Shown here in pieces: positions 1 to 5,442 of a stretch of 6,716 nt of DNA. Each line of letters begins with the position of its first letter. Position 1 is the first letter of the stretch. The translations under genes were made by a program, and so were the position numbers. Below the pieces are notes generated by a model, which did no database searches, was not told the origin of the DNA, and was given only the letters and a program-made list of their open reading frames with translations. Location: the NCBI GenBank assembly GCA_031177845.1, contig JAPSGG010000081.1:1-6716 (forward strand), read 5' to 3'. The stretch comes from Chromatiales bacterium. Lineage in GTDB: Bacteria; Pseudomonadota; Gammaproteobacteria; JACCYU01.

Positions 1-10
1 GCTACGCTTG

Positions 11-1483
11 CTAGCCCAGGACCACTCGGGCCAGAGTGGCGTTGACGATCAGGATTGCAGCGATCCCAAGCAGATTCAAGGCCAGCCCCGCTCGCAGCAT
101 GCGTTTAAGCTCGACGTAGCCCGTCGCGTAGGCGATGGCGTTCGGTGCCGTTGCGATCGGCAGCATAAAGCCGAGGCTCGCCGCGATCGACACGGGAAAT
201 ACCAGCAACAGCGGGTTGATGCCGAGCGCGGCGGCCAGCGCCGCCACGATCGGCAACATGGCCGTGAGCGTGGCGACGTTCGACATCAGCTCGGTGGCGA
301 GGAGCGTCACGAACAGCAGCACGCTGAGAATCAACAGCAGGTCGAGTCCGCGCAGGCCCTGCAGGGCTTCGCCCAGCCAGATCGCAAGGCCAGTGGATTC
401 CATCGCCGCGGCCATCGACAGCCCTCCACCGTACAGAAGCACGATGGCCCAAGGGATGCGCTCGGCCGTCTGCCAGTCGAGAAGGCGGCTGTTGCTTCCC
501 CTTGCGCCGGATGGCAGCAAGAACAGGATCAGAACTCCGGCCATGGCGATACCCATGTCGGACAGCCGCTCCAATCCAGGCAGCAGGATCAGCAGCTCGC
601 GCAACATCCAGGCGCCCGCCACTAGCACAAACACGCCGAGCACCCGCCGCTCCGCCACGCTCATAGGTCCGAGTTCGGTCAGCGCATCGATTAACACCCG
701 CCGCCCTCGCAGAGCATCCTGAGCGCCTGCCCGCTTGAGCCCTCGTGTCAGCAGCAACCACAGTCCCGGCAGCAGCAGGACCAGCATCGGCACACCCAGC
801 AGCATCCACTGGCCGAACGAGAGCTCGATGTCCCGTGCCCTCAAAAAACCCATGGCGATCACATTGGTGGGTGAGCCCACTGGCGTACCCATGCCGCCCA
901 CCGAGGCGGCATAGGCCACGCCTAGAACAAGGCCTGCGCTGAAGCGCGCATCCTCGTAGCCGTGCTCTGCCATGGCCTTGATGACGCCTACGGCGATAGG
1001 TACCAGCATCAGGGCCGTAGCGGTGTTGGAGATCCACATCGAGATCAGCCCCGCCGCTAGGATGAAACCGCCGATCAGCGCCGCCGGGTTAGTGCCGACC
1101 CTGGATGCCACCTGCAGAGCGATGCGCGCGTGCAGGTTCCAACGCTCGATCGCCCGCGCGATCATAAAGCCGCCAATGAAGAGGAACACAATAGGGTCCG
1201 CATAGGGTGACGCCGCATCGGCGGCGCTGGTCACGCCGAATAGCGGCAAGGCCAGCAGCGGAATCAAGGCGGTAGCGGCGATCGGCACGGCTTCGGTGAA
1301 CCACCACGTCAGCATGAGGCTCAGCACGCATACTATGATCCAGGCCTCGCTTGACAGGCCGACGGGCGCACCGACGAGCACTAAGCCTATCGCGAGCGCG
1401 GGTCCGAGCACCAGGCCCGCAATCCGTGCGGCGCGGCCGGTGCTGCCCTCCTGGGCGGCTTCAACGCGGGCTTCAGCAGTCAT
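11..1483 (-). CDS. SLC13/DASS family sodium:dicarboxylate (anion) symporter
   Basis: Polytopic inner-membrane protein of 490 residues, a normal length for the divalent anion:Na+ symporter family, expected to import C4-dicarboxylates or related anions with Na+. Family hallmarks are visible in order: WFTEAVPIA near residues 60-69, a first Ser-Asn-Thr motif in MWISNTATALM (SNT about 152-154), GSPTN (about 203-207), a second motif as SNVAT after ATELM (about 401-405), and the C-terminal signature ATAPNAIAYATG (about 444-455). The two SNT-type motifs and the two Pro-Asn loops are the repeated substrate and Na+ sites in this fold. ATG at 1483 is preceded directly by an in-frame GTG (1484-1486), giving 491 residues if used; no other ATG, GTG or TTG lies between that and an upstream in-frame stop at 1544-1546. 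No clear Shine-Dalgarno is seen. The stop is TAG at 11-13. It is divergently transcribed from the Cys-rich gene at 1702. The exact substrate (succinate, malate, citrate, sulfate) cannot be read from sequence. Confidence 0.93.
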   Translation of the reverse strand: MTAEARVEAAQEGSTGRAARIAGLVLGPALAIGLVLVGAPVGLSSEAWIIVCVLSLMLTWWFTEAVPIAATALIPLLALPLFGVTSAADAASPYADPIVFLFIGGFMIARAIERWNLHARIALQVASRVGTNPAALIGGFILAAGLISMWISNTATALMLVPIAVGVIKAMAEHGYEDARFSAGLVLGVAYAASVGGMGTPVGSPTNVIAMGFLRARDIELSFGQWMLLGVPMLVLLLPGLWLLLTRGLKRAGAQDALRGRRVLIDALTELGPMSVAERRVLGVFVLVAGAWMLRELLILLPGLERLSDMGIAMAGVLILFLLPSGARGSNSRLLDWQTAERIPWAIVLLYGGGLSMAAAMESTGLAIWLGEALQGLRGLDLLLILSVLLFVTLLATELMSNVATLTAMLPIVAALAAALGINPLLLVFPVSIAASLGFMLPIATAPNAIAYATGYVELKRMLRAGLALNLLGIAAILIVNATLARVVLG

Positions 1484-1633
1484 CACGCTGCACGAATCTG
1501 CCTGTGAAGCTCGAAATGGCGGCCGCGTGCCGCTGCTATGCGTTCACGGCGCTGTAGGATTTCCGCACATTGATGCACGGACTCGGTAACTGCCAAATTG
1601 AGGGCTAGGCATTCGCGCTGTTGTGAACGAGAA

Positions 1634-1662
1634 TTGGAAGACGATCGTCGGTCTTCGATCAT
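1634..1662 (+). promoter_or_regulatory. candidate promoter with palindromic operator for the Cys-rich gene
   Basis: In the 215-bp divergent gap, TTGGAA (1634-1639) and GATCAT (1657-1662) are spaced by 17 bp and match the sigma70 -35 and -10 consensus at four of six bases each. The spacer is largely a symmetric element: a perfect 10-bp palindrome GACGATCGTC (1640-1649) overlapped by 6-bp inverted arms GAAGAC (1637-1642) and GTCTTC (1651-1656). A dyad between -35 and -10 is the geometry used by MerR-family metal regulators, although those usually have a 19-20 bp spacer. The symmetry is seen directly; the promoter and operator roles are inference. The rest of the gap (1487-1633) shows nothing I can name; a TTGGCA-like -35 on the minus strand has no fitting -10. 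Confidence 0.3.
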
Positions 1663-1701
1663 TTAAGTCTCCATCGGCAACCTAAGACTCCGAGGTGTGA
1701 C

Positions 1702-1935
1702 ATGGCCAAGTGTGAAGTCTGCGGGAACGATTACCACCTCTCTTTCGAGGTCATCACGGCGGGTCAGAAGCACGTATTTGATAGCTTCGAGTGTGCGATC
1801 CAGAAGTTGGCACCGGTATGCACCCACTGCGGCTGTAAGATCATCGGACACGGCATCGAAGCGAACAATACCTTCTACTGCTGCGCGAATTGCGCGCGTC
1901 AGGAAGGCGTGACCCAAGCGGTGGATCACGCCTGA
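1702..1935 (+). CDS. small Cys-rich metal-binding protein, prokaryotic metallothionein-like
   Basis: A 77-residue cytoplasmic protein (no signal peptide or membrane segment) with nine cysteines at positions 4, 7, 31, 40, 43, 45, 60, 61 and 64, plus histidines at 12, 24, 42, 50 and 76. The cysteines form a CxxC near the start, a lone Cys in FDSFECAI, a CxxCxC cluster and a final CCxxC in FYCCANCA. The last segment resembles the YYCCEACA stretch of cyanobacterial SmtA, and close relatives are, as I recall, annotated as prokaryotic metallothionein. The spacing also suits a Zn-ribbon or TRASH-like fold, so a structural zinc protein or metal sensor/chaperone is an alternative to a storage metallothionein. 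The start is well supported: GAGGTG lies at 1692-1697, four bases before ATG. It stands alone, with a possible palindromic operator upstream (1637-1656). Binding of Zn, Cd or Cu is inferred from ligand content only. Confidence 0.8.
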   Translation: MAKCEVCGNDYHLSFEVITAGQKHVFDSFECAIQKLAPVCTHCGCKIIGHGIEANNTFYCCANCARQEGVTQAVDHA

Positions 1936-2099
1936 TGATCAAAGTGGCAGGCTGCAACGGGTGACTTCAAATCGCCGTTTGTCGTCGTTGCCGCGAACCA
2001 GACTGTGCAAAACCCGGCATACGTATCATGTCGGGGCGCCGGTAGCGCCGAGGAAACCTGTAGGTTGTTGATTCGATACTGCACAGGATTTCGCGCGGA

Positions 2100-2134
2100 G
2101 TTTATCCTGAACGCATTGACGGGCTTCGAAGGGT
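2100..2134. repeat. possible degraded dispersed repeat (TTTATCCTGA / TCGAAGGGT type)
   Basis: GTTTATCCTGA at 2100-2110 and TTCGAAGGGT at 2125-2134 resemble the two ends of a short dispersed repeat commonly seen between genes of proteobacteria (form GTTTATCCTGAGC then GTCGAAGGGT). Here the two ends are separated by extra bases. Recognition rests on memory of such repeats, and only one copy lies in the window. Confidence 0.25.
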
Positions 2135-2157
2135 CACCGTGGTCAGTTCGCCTGTGA

Positions 2158-2183
2158 TGGGTGCCCGCCTCCGCGGGGACGAC
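2158..2183. repeat. degraded palindromic intergenic repeat, single arm
   Basis: This stretch contains CCCGCCTCCGCGGGGACGAC (2164-2183), matching the widespread repeat arm whose usual form is CCCGCCTxCGCGGGxAtGACG. Read on the minus strand it gives the VVPAEAGTH peptide that is a typical artefact of such repeats. It is related to one arm of the longer inverted element at 5269-5332, differing by several bases, so both look like old copies of one dispersed family. Confidence 0.5.
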
Positions 2184-2228
2184 AAGGAACGACGGCTCGA
2201 ATTCATCCGTTACGACTACTAGTCGGAG

Positions 2229-3263
2229 ATGCAGTACCGCAAGCTTGGCCGCACCGGCGTTCGCGTGAGTCCACTCTGCTTGGGCGCCATGATGTTTGGC
2301 GACTGGGGTAATCCTGATCACGACGATTGCATCAGGATCATCCATCGCGCGCTGGACGCGGGTATCAACTTCATTGACACCGCGGACATCTATTCTCATG
2401 GTGAGTCCGAGGAGATCGTCGGGAAAGCGCTCGCTGGCGACCGGCGCGACGAAGTGATCCTTGCGACCAAGGTCAACGCATCCATGGGAGACGATCCCAA
2501 CCATAGAGGCAACTCCCGGCGTTGGATTCTACGGGAAATCGAAGCGTCGCTGCGACGCCTGAAGACCGATTGGATCGATCTTTATCAGGTTCACCGCCCG
2601 GACCCTCATGCCGACATCGAGGAGACCCTAGGAGCTTTGAGCGACCTCGTCAGTCAGGGCAAGGTACGCTATATCGGCTCATCTACGTTTCCGGCATCAC
2701 AAATCGTCGAAGCCCAGTGGGCCGCCCGCGAACGCGGCCTGACACGCTTCGTCTGCGAGCAACCGCCCTACTCATTGCTCGTGCGTGGCGTGGAGGGCGA
2801 TGTTCTGCCGACCTGCCAGCGTCACGGCATCGGCGTGATCCCGTGGAGCCCGCTTGCGGGCGGCTGGCTGTCGGGTAAATGGCGCAAGGGCGCGGAGATG
2901 CCGGCCTCGTCGCGCGCCCAGCTCATACCCGCCCGGTATGATCGGTCGCTGCCGGTCAATCAACGCAAGTTTGAGGCAGCCGATGCCTTGGGCGCGCTCG
3001 CGGATGATGCGGGTATTTCGCTCATCCACATGGCGCTGGGCTTCGTGATCAATCACCCGGCAGTGACAGCGGCCATCATCGGCCCGCGCACGATAGAACA
3101 GCTTGAGTCGCAGCTCGGCGCCGTCGATGTCAAGTTGGACGACACGCTATTGGATCGTATCGATGAGATCGTGCCGCTCGGAACTAACGTCGATCCAGCC
3201 GATGCGGGCTGGCAAAATCCGGCGCTTGAACCGGCGGCTCGCCGGCGGAGCACTTTCCGTTAG
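2229..3263 (+). CDS. aldo/keto reductase
   Basis: A cytoplasmic NADPH-dependent oxidoreductase of 344 residues with the (beta/alpha)8-barrel of the aldo/keto reductase superfamily, expected to reduce aldehydes or ketones. The full catalytic tetrad is visible: Asp50 and Tyr55 in FIDTADIYSHG, Lys81 in ILATKV, and His122 in DLYQVHRPD. The N-terminal MQYRKLGRTGVRVSPLCLG, the PWSPLAGGWLSGKW segment and the C-terminal nucleotide-binding IIGPRTIEQLESQL are typical of the family, as is the tail ending in ADAGWQNPAL. ATG at 2229 is the first start after an in-frame TAG at 2220-2222 and begins the conserved N-terminus, so the start is secure. The only Shine-Dalgarno-like sequence is GGAG at 2225-2228, which abuts the ATG with no spacer, so translation may be weak. 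It is monocistronic, and its stop interlocks with that of the convergent gene at 3260. Physiological substrate unknown. Confidence 0.93.
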   Translation: MQYRKLGRTGVRVSPLCLGAMMFGDWGNPDHDDCIRIIHRALDAGINFIDTADIYSHGESEEIVGKALAGDRRDEVILATKVNASMGDDPNHRGNSRRWILREIEASLRRLKTDWIDLYQVHRPDPHADIEETLGALSDLVSQGKVRYIGSSTFPASQIVEAQWAARERGLTRFVCEQPPYSLLVRGVEGDVLPTCQRHGIGVIPWSPLAGGWLSGKWRKGAEMPASSRAQLIPARYDRSLPVNQRKFEAADALGALADDAGISLIHMALGFVINHPAVTAAIIGPRTIEQLESQLGAVDVKLDDTLLDRIDEIVPLGTNVDPADAGWQNPALEPAARRRSTFR

Positions 3264-3559
3264 GGATTTAACTCGACGACGACTTCACCCGATACAGGGT
3301 CGGTAACGCCCAATCCGCCGCCGAGGTCTTCGAGCGTATCGCGGAAGCGATCGAGTATCTTCACCATGCGTTCCTCGGCCCCGGCTACGCTCGCAAAATC
3401 GTCCCATTCGCCGATGAAGCAGTAGGTCCGTTCACCGGTCTTTACGAGCGCGCCGCGTCGGAATCCGGGAAAGTCAGCCTTTGCCTTACGGTGGTGGTCG
3501 ACGAACTCTTTTTCTCGCCCGGGCTTGACCCGAAACCGTACCACATTGAACGCAGTCAT
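3260..3559 (-). CDS. ABM-like (antibiotic biosynthesis monooxygenase fold) small protein
   Basis: A 99-residue cytoplasmic protein. It begins with the ABM-like pattern NVVRFRVKPGREKEFVDHHRK (a beta strand, then a helix after the PGRE turn), followed by strand RTYCFIGEW and a helix containing LDRFRDTLEDLGGGLGVTDP. This fits a dimeric alpha/beta-barrel (ferredoxin-like) fold as in PF03992 or closely related uncharacterised families, in which some members are cofactor-free monooxygenases and many have no known activity. Length is normal. ATG at 3559-3557 has a good Shine-Dalgarno, AGGGGG at 3569-3564 (minus-strand reading), four bases upstream, and a perfect TATAAT lies at 3588-3583. It is divergent from the flavin-reductase-like gene with 73 bp between starts, which suggests shared regulation. 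No catalytic residues can be assigned, so enzymatic function is uncertain. Confidence 0.82.
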   Translation of the reverse strand: MTAFNVVRFRVKPGREKEFVDHHRKAKADFPGFRRGALVKTGERTYCFIGEWDDFASVAGAEERMVKILDRFRDTLEDLGGGLGVTDPVSGEVVVELNP

Positions 3560-3582
3560 AATGCCCCCTGCACAAGGCCCTG

Positions 3583-3588
3583 ATTATA
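3583..3588 (-). promoter_or_regulatory. -10 element for the ABM-like gene
   Basis: On the minus strand the bases read TATAAT, a perfect sigma70 -10 hexamer, about 24 bp upstream of the ATG at 3559. That predicts a very short leader still carrying the AGGGGG ribosome site. No good -35 hexamer sits 16-18 bp upstream (best candidates match poorly), so activation by a regulator is possible. This site lies in the 73-bp gap shared with the plus-strand gene at 3633. Confidence 0.4.
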
Positions 3589-3632
3589 CAGTCACATTGG
3601 CGCATATTCTGCATCGTGCATCAACTAGAGCA

Positions 3633-4193
3633 ATGAACATGGCACGGCCGCCAGAGGCACTACCTTGTCGCAATCTCTTTTCACGCGAATTGACCCCGAG
3701 GTCTTTCTTATCTCTGGACATCACCCGGGGGCGCGAGAGCACGCTCGTGGCTACGTGGGTGCTGCCGGTCACGTTGCGCGAGGATCGCGGCCGCATGCTC
3801 GTAGCCCTCTCGCCGGGAAGCCGCACGGCTGAACTGGTGCGCGAGAGCCGCCGCCTCGTGGTTCAGCTCCTCTCCGAAGGGCAGGAGGCGCTCATCCCGC
3901 GCTTCGGGCTGGTGTCGGGCCATGAAGCCGACAAACTCGGCACCGTAGAAATTGAGCGTACCAGCCGAGGCCTGCCGGTGGTGAAAGAGACCTGCGGCTG
4001 GGCCGACTGCGACGTGATCGGCGAACTCATAACCGATGAACGTCTCGTGCTGCTCGGCCGCGTGGTGGAGGAGAGAGTCTTTCCAGAGCGGCGCCCGCTG
4101 CGGCTCAGCGAGGCGTATCGGGCCTTGCCTAAGGATGTGCTCCACGCAATCGAGGAGCAGAGGCAAAAGGACGGCGAGCGCGATTGGCCGTGA
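3633..4193 (+). CDS. flavin reductase-like FMN-binding split-barrel protein
   Basis: A 186-residue cytoplasmic protein resembling the flavin reductase-like domain family (PF01613): an early strand-rich segment, ATWVLPVTL (about 40-48), MLVALSPGSRTAELVRES (about 55-72) and VVQLLSEGQ, then GLVSGHEADKL (about 92-102) and a strand-rich end with CDVIGELI and RLVLLGRVVEE. These match the pattern of FMN-binding split barrels that reduce free flavin with NAD(P)H for a partner monooxygenase or act on small substrates. The start is uncertain: ATG 3633 or ATG 3639 fits best, with weak AGAG at 3627-3630. Longer starts at 3525 or 3561 would add a non-family N-terminus, and 3525 would overlap the divergent gene head-on. 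The stop TGA overlaps the GTG of the next gene (GTGA, 4190-4193), so the two are translationally coupled. The neighbouring ABM-like gene makes a flavin-linked role plausible but unproven. Confidence 0.8.
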   Translation: MNMARPPEALPCRNLFSRELTPRSFLSLDITRGRESTLVATWVLPVTLREDRGRMLVALSPGSRTAELVRESRRLVVQLLSEGQEALIPRFGLVSGHEADKLGTVEIERTSRGLPVVKETCGWADCDVIGELITDERLVLLGRVVEERVFPERRPLRLSEAYRALPKDVLHAIEEQRQKDGERDWP

Positions 4194-5227
4194 CACACGC
4201 CAAAAGCCGCGCCCTAACCCGCGCTGTGATGCTGACCGATCGCGGTCAGAGGCACCAGCGCCAGGCAGCTGAGGCCGCCCCCGAAGGGCTTGAGATCGTC
4301 ATGCTCCGCCGGCCCGATCCGGAGCATCTCCGGGCGGCGCTGGCGGATGCTGAGATCATTATCAGCGAGCGCAACCAAGCGGTGACCGCGCAGATGCTCG
4401 CCGTCGCACCAAAGCTCCGGTATATCCTGAGGCTCGGGTCCTTGGTCCACGATATCGATCTTGTTGCGGCCCATCATGCGAGGGTAAGGGTTTCGGCCCA
4501 GCCTGTGATGGACAGCATCCTGGCGGCCGAACACGTGCTCATGATGATGCTGGCCGTGCTGAGGCACCTCGGCCGCTCCCTCAGAGCGATGACAGAGCCC
4601 ATGCCGCCGGTGCCGGCGCGGAAGACCGACGAGGACACTTTCGCCTACAACTGGCGAGGCTACCGGGACCTTCAGCCGCTGCTCGGCAAGAGAGTGGCGG
4701 TACTGGGTATGGGAGAGATCGGTATCGAATTGATCCGGCGCCTGGCGCCCTTTCGCCCGGGCACGCTGTGGTACCACAAGCGCACTCCTTATCCACCCGC
4801 CGTGGAGCAAGCGCTTGGGCTGGAACGGGTGAGCTTCGAGCGGTGCCTGCGCGATACGGACGTGTTGGTGAGCCTACTGCCCTACGCTGCCGATACGGCG
4901 CACCTCCTAAGCGCGACCGCCTTCGACATGATGCCGCCGCACAGCGTGCTTGTGCACGCGGGCAGCGGCGGCGTGATCGATGAGGCTGCGCTCGTCTCGG
5001 CGCTCTCGCGCAGGTGCATCGCGGGTGCGGCGCTTGATACCTTCGAGTTCGAGCCGCTCCCGCCCGATCATCCCCTCGTAGAGCTGACGCGCGACAGCCA
5101 GGCGAACCTCCTTCTCACTCCGCACGTCGCCTCGGGTTCGATCCCGAATTCGAGGGAGGAAGACTTCGCCGAGATCGTGCGCTTCCTGCGCGGCGAGCCC
5201 CTACGCTTTGAAGTTACCTGCGGCTGA
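4190..5227 (+). CDS. D-isomer-specific 2-hydroxyacid dehydrogenase-like protein lacking the catalytic Arg
   Basis: A 345-residue cytoplasmic protein with the two-domain layout of D-2-hydroxyacid dehydrogenases: N-terminal substrate domain with LGSLVHDIDL (about 82-91) and AEH (113-115), a linker RKTDEDTFAYNW, the Rossmann motif VLGMGEIG (GxGxxG at 173-178), then LSATAFDMMPPHSVLV, GGVIDEAAL, GAALDTFEFEPLP and LTPHVASGS. The active-site Glu (288, in EPLP) and His (312, in TPHVAS) are present. The usual Arg of the NxARGG segment is replaced by Ser259 (HAGSGG; codon AGC at 4964-4966), which would disable normal 2-oxoacid carboxylate binding. The second Rossmann strand ends in HKR rather than an acidic residue, suggesting NADP rather than NAD. 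GTG at 4190 is chosen because it forms a GTGA overlap with the preceding stop; a TTG at 4184 would add two residues. It is cotranscribed with the flavin-reductase-like gene. It may act on a non-carboxylate substrate or be inactive. Confidence 0.88.
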   Translation: MTHAKSRALTRAVMLTDRGQRHQRQAAEAAPEGLEIVMLRRPDPEHLRAALADAEIIISERNQAVTAQMLAVAPKLRYILRLGSLVHDIDLVAAHHARVRVSAQPVMDSILAAEHVLMMMLAVLRHLGRSLRAMTEPMPPVPARKTDEDTFAYNWRGYRDLQPLLGKRVAVLGMGEIGIELIRRLAPFRPGTLWYHKRTPYPPAVEQALGLERVSFERCLRDTDVLVSLLPYAADTAHLLSATAFDMMPPHSVLVHAGSGGVIDEAALVSALSRRCIAGAALDTFEFEPLPPDHPLVELTRDSQANLLLTPHVASGSIPNSREEDFAEIVRFLRGEPLRFEVTCG

Positions 5228-5268
5228 GACTATTGAGTTTCACAGACTTGGTGACAAATAGCCGATAA

Positions 5269-5332
5269 CGCCATCCCCGAAGGCGGGAATCCAGGCTGGC
5301 GTTACTAGGTTTCCACCTGCGCGGGAACGACG
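5269..5332. repeat. degraded inverted-repeat (dimeric palindromic) intergenic element
   Basis: Left arm 5269-5294 contains CCATCCCCGAAGGCGGGAAT and CCAG; right arm 5305-5332 contains CTAGG and CCACCTGCGCGGGAACGACG. The reverse complement of the right arm aligns with the left arm along its length with a two-base gap and several mismatches, so the DNA or RNA can fold into a long imperfect hairpin around a ~10-base loop. This is the layout of the common proteobacterial dimeric repeat. It lies between two convergent genes (dehydrogenase and AGCS transporter) and could act as a bidirectional transcription end, although no T-tract follows. The rest of the gap (5228-5268, 5333-5442) shows nothing recognisable. 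Confidence 0.6.
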
Positions 5333-5442
5333 AGGCATCACACCATAACGTCCTTACTACTGATGAACACCCAATAGGAGCTTTCGCCAAGCTCAAGCTA
5401 ATGATTTGCATAGGCTTCCATAACACTGCGAACATTGGTGCT

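Larger units (their letters stand above)
1936..2228. other. repeat-bearing intergenic spacer
   Basis: A 293-bp gap between two plus-strand genes. No convincing open reading frame, RNA gene or intrinsic terminator is seen. It carries a small GC-rich stem (GGCGC 2035-2039 with GCGCC 2045-2049) lacking a T-tract, and two stretches resembling dispersed proteobacterial intergenic repeats (listed separately). The aldo/keto reductase promoter must lie here or upstream, but no clear -35/-10 pair stands out. Confidence 0.5.

Noticed and set aside
401..403. Second Ser-Asn-Thr motif of the SLC13 transporter reads Ser-Asn-Val (start and end are given as protein residue numbers, not window bases)
   Set aside because: The Val form also occurs, as I recall, in characterised family members such as the mammalian citrate transporter NaCT, so it is a normal variant.
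8..625. Plus-strand open frame opposite the SLC13 gene
   Set aside because: Low-complexity Gln/Arg/His-rich translation typical of the antisense frame of a GC-rich membrane protein gene; no domain or ribosome site.
1541..1629. Inverted 7-mers CGTTCAC (1541-1547) and GTGAACG (1623-1629)
   Set aside because: Widely spaced short match in a 215-bp gap; expected by chance and not tied to any promoter element.
2035..2049. GC-rich stem GGCGC/GCGCC after the Cys-rich gene as a terminator
   Set aside because: Only five base pairs, about 100 bp after the stop and with no T-tract.
1926..2504. Minus-strand open frame covering the spacer and the start of the aldo/keto reductase
   Set aside because: It is antisense to a secure gene and its middle contains the repeat-derived VVPAEAGTH peptide, a usual false-gene sign.
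3525..3632. Longer N-terminus for the flavin-reductase-like protein from ATG 3525 or 3561
   Set aside because: It would overlap the divergent ABM-like gene or its promoter and ribosome site, and the added residues do not resemble the family.
5214..5435. Minus-strand 73-residue open frame in the convergent spacer
   Set aside because: Its translation (SFPRRW, DSRLRGW) comes from the inverted repeat element; it has no ribosome site or homology I recognise.
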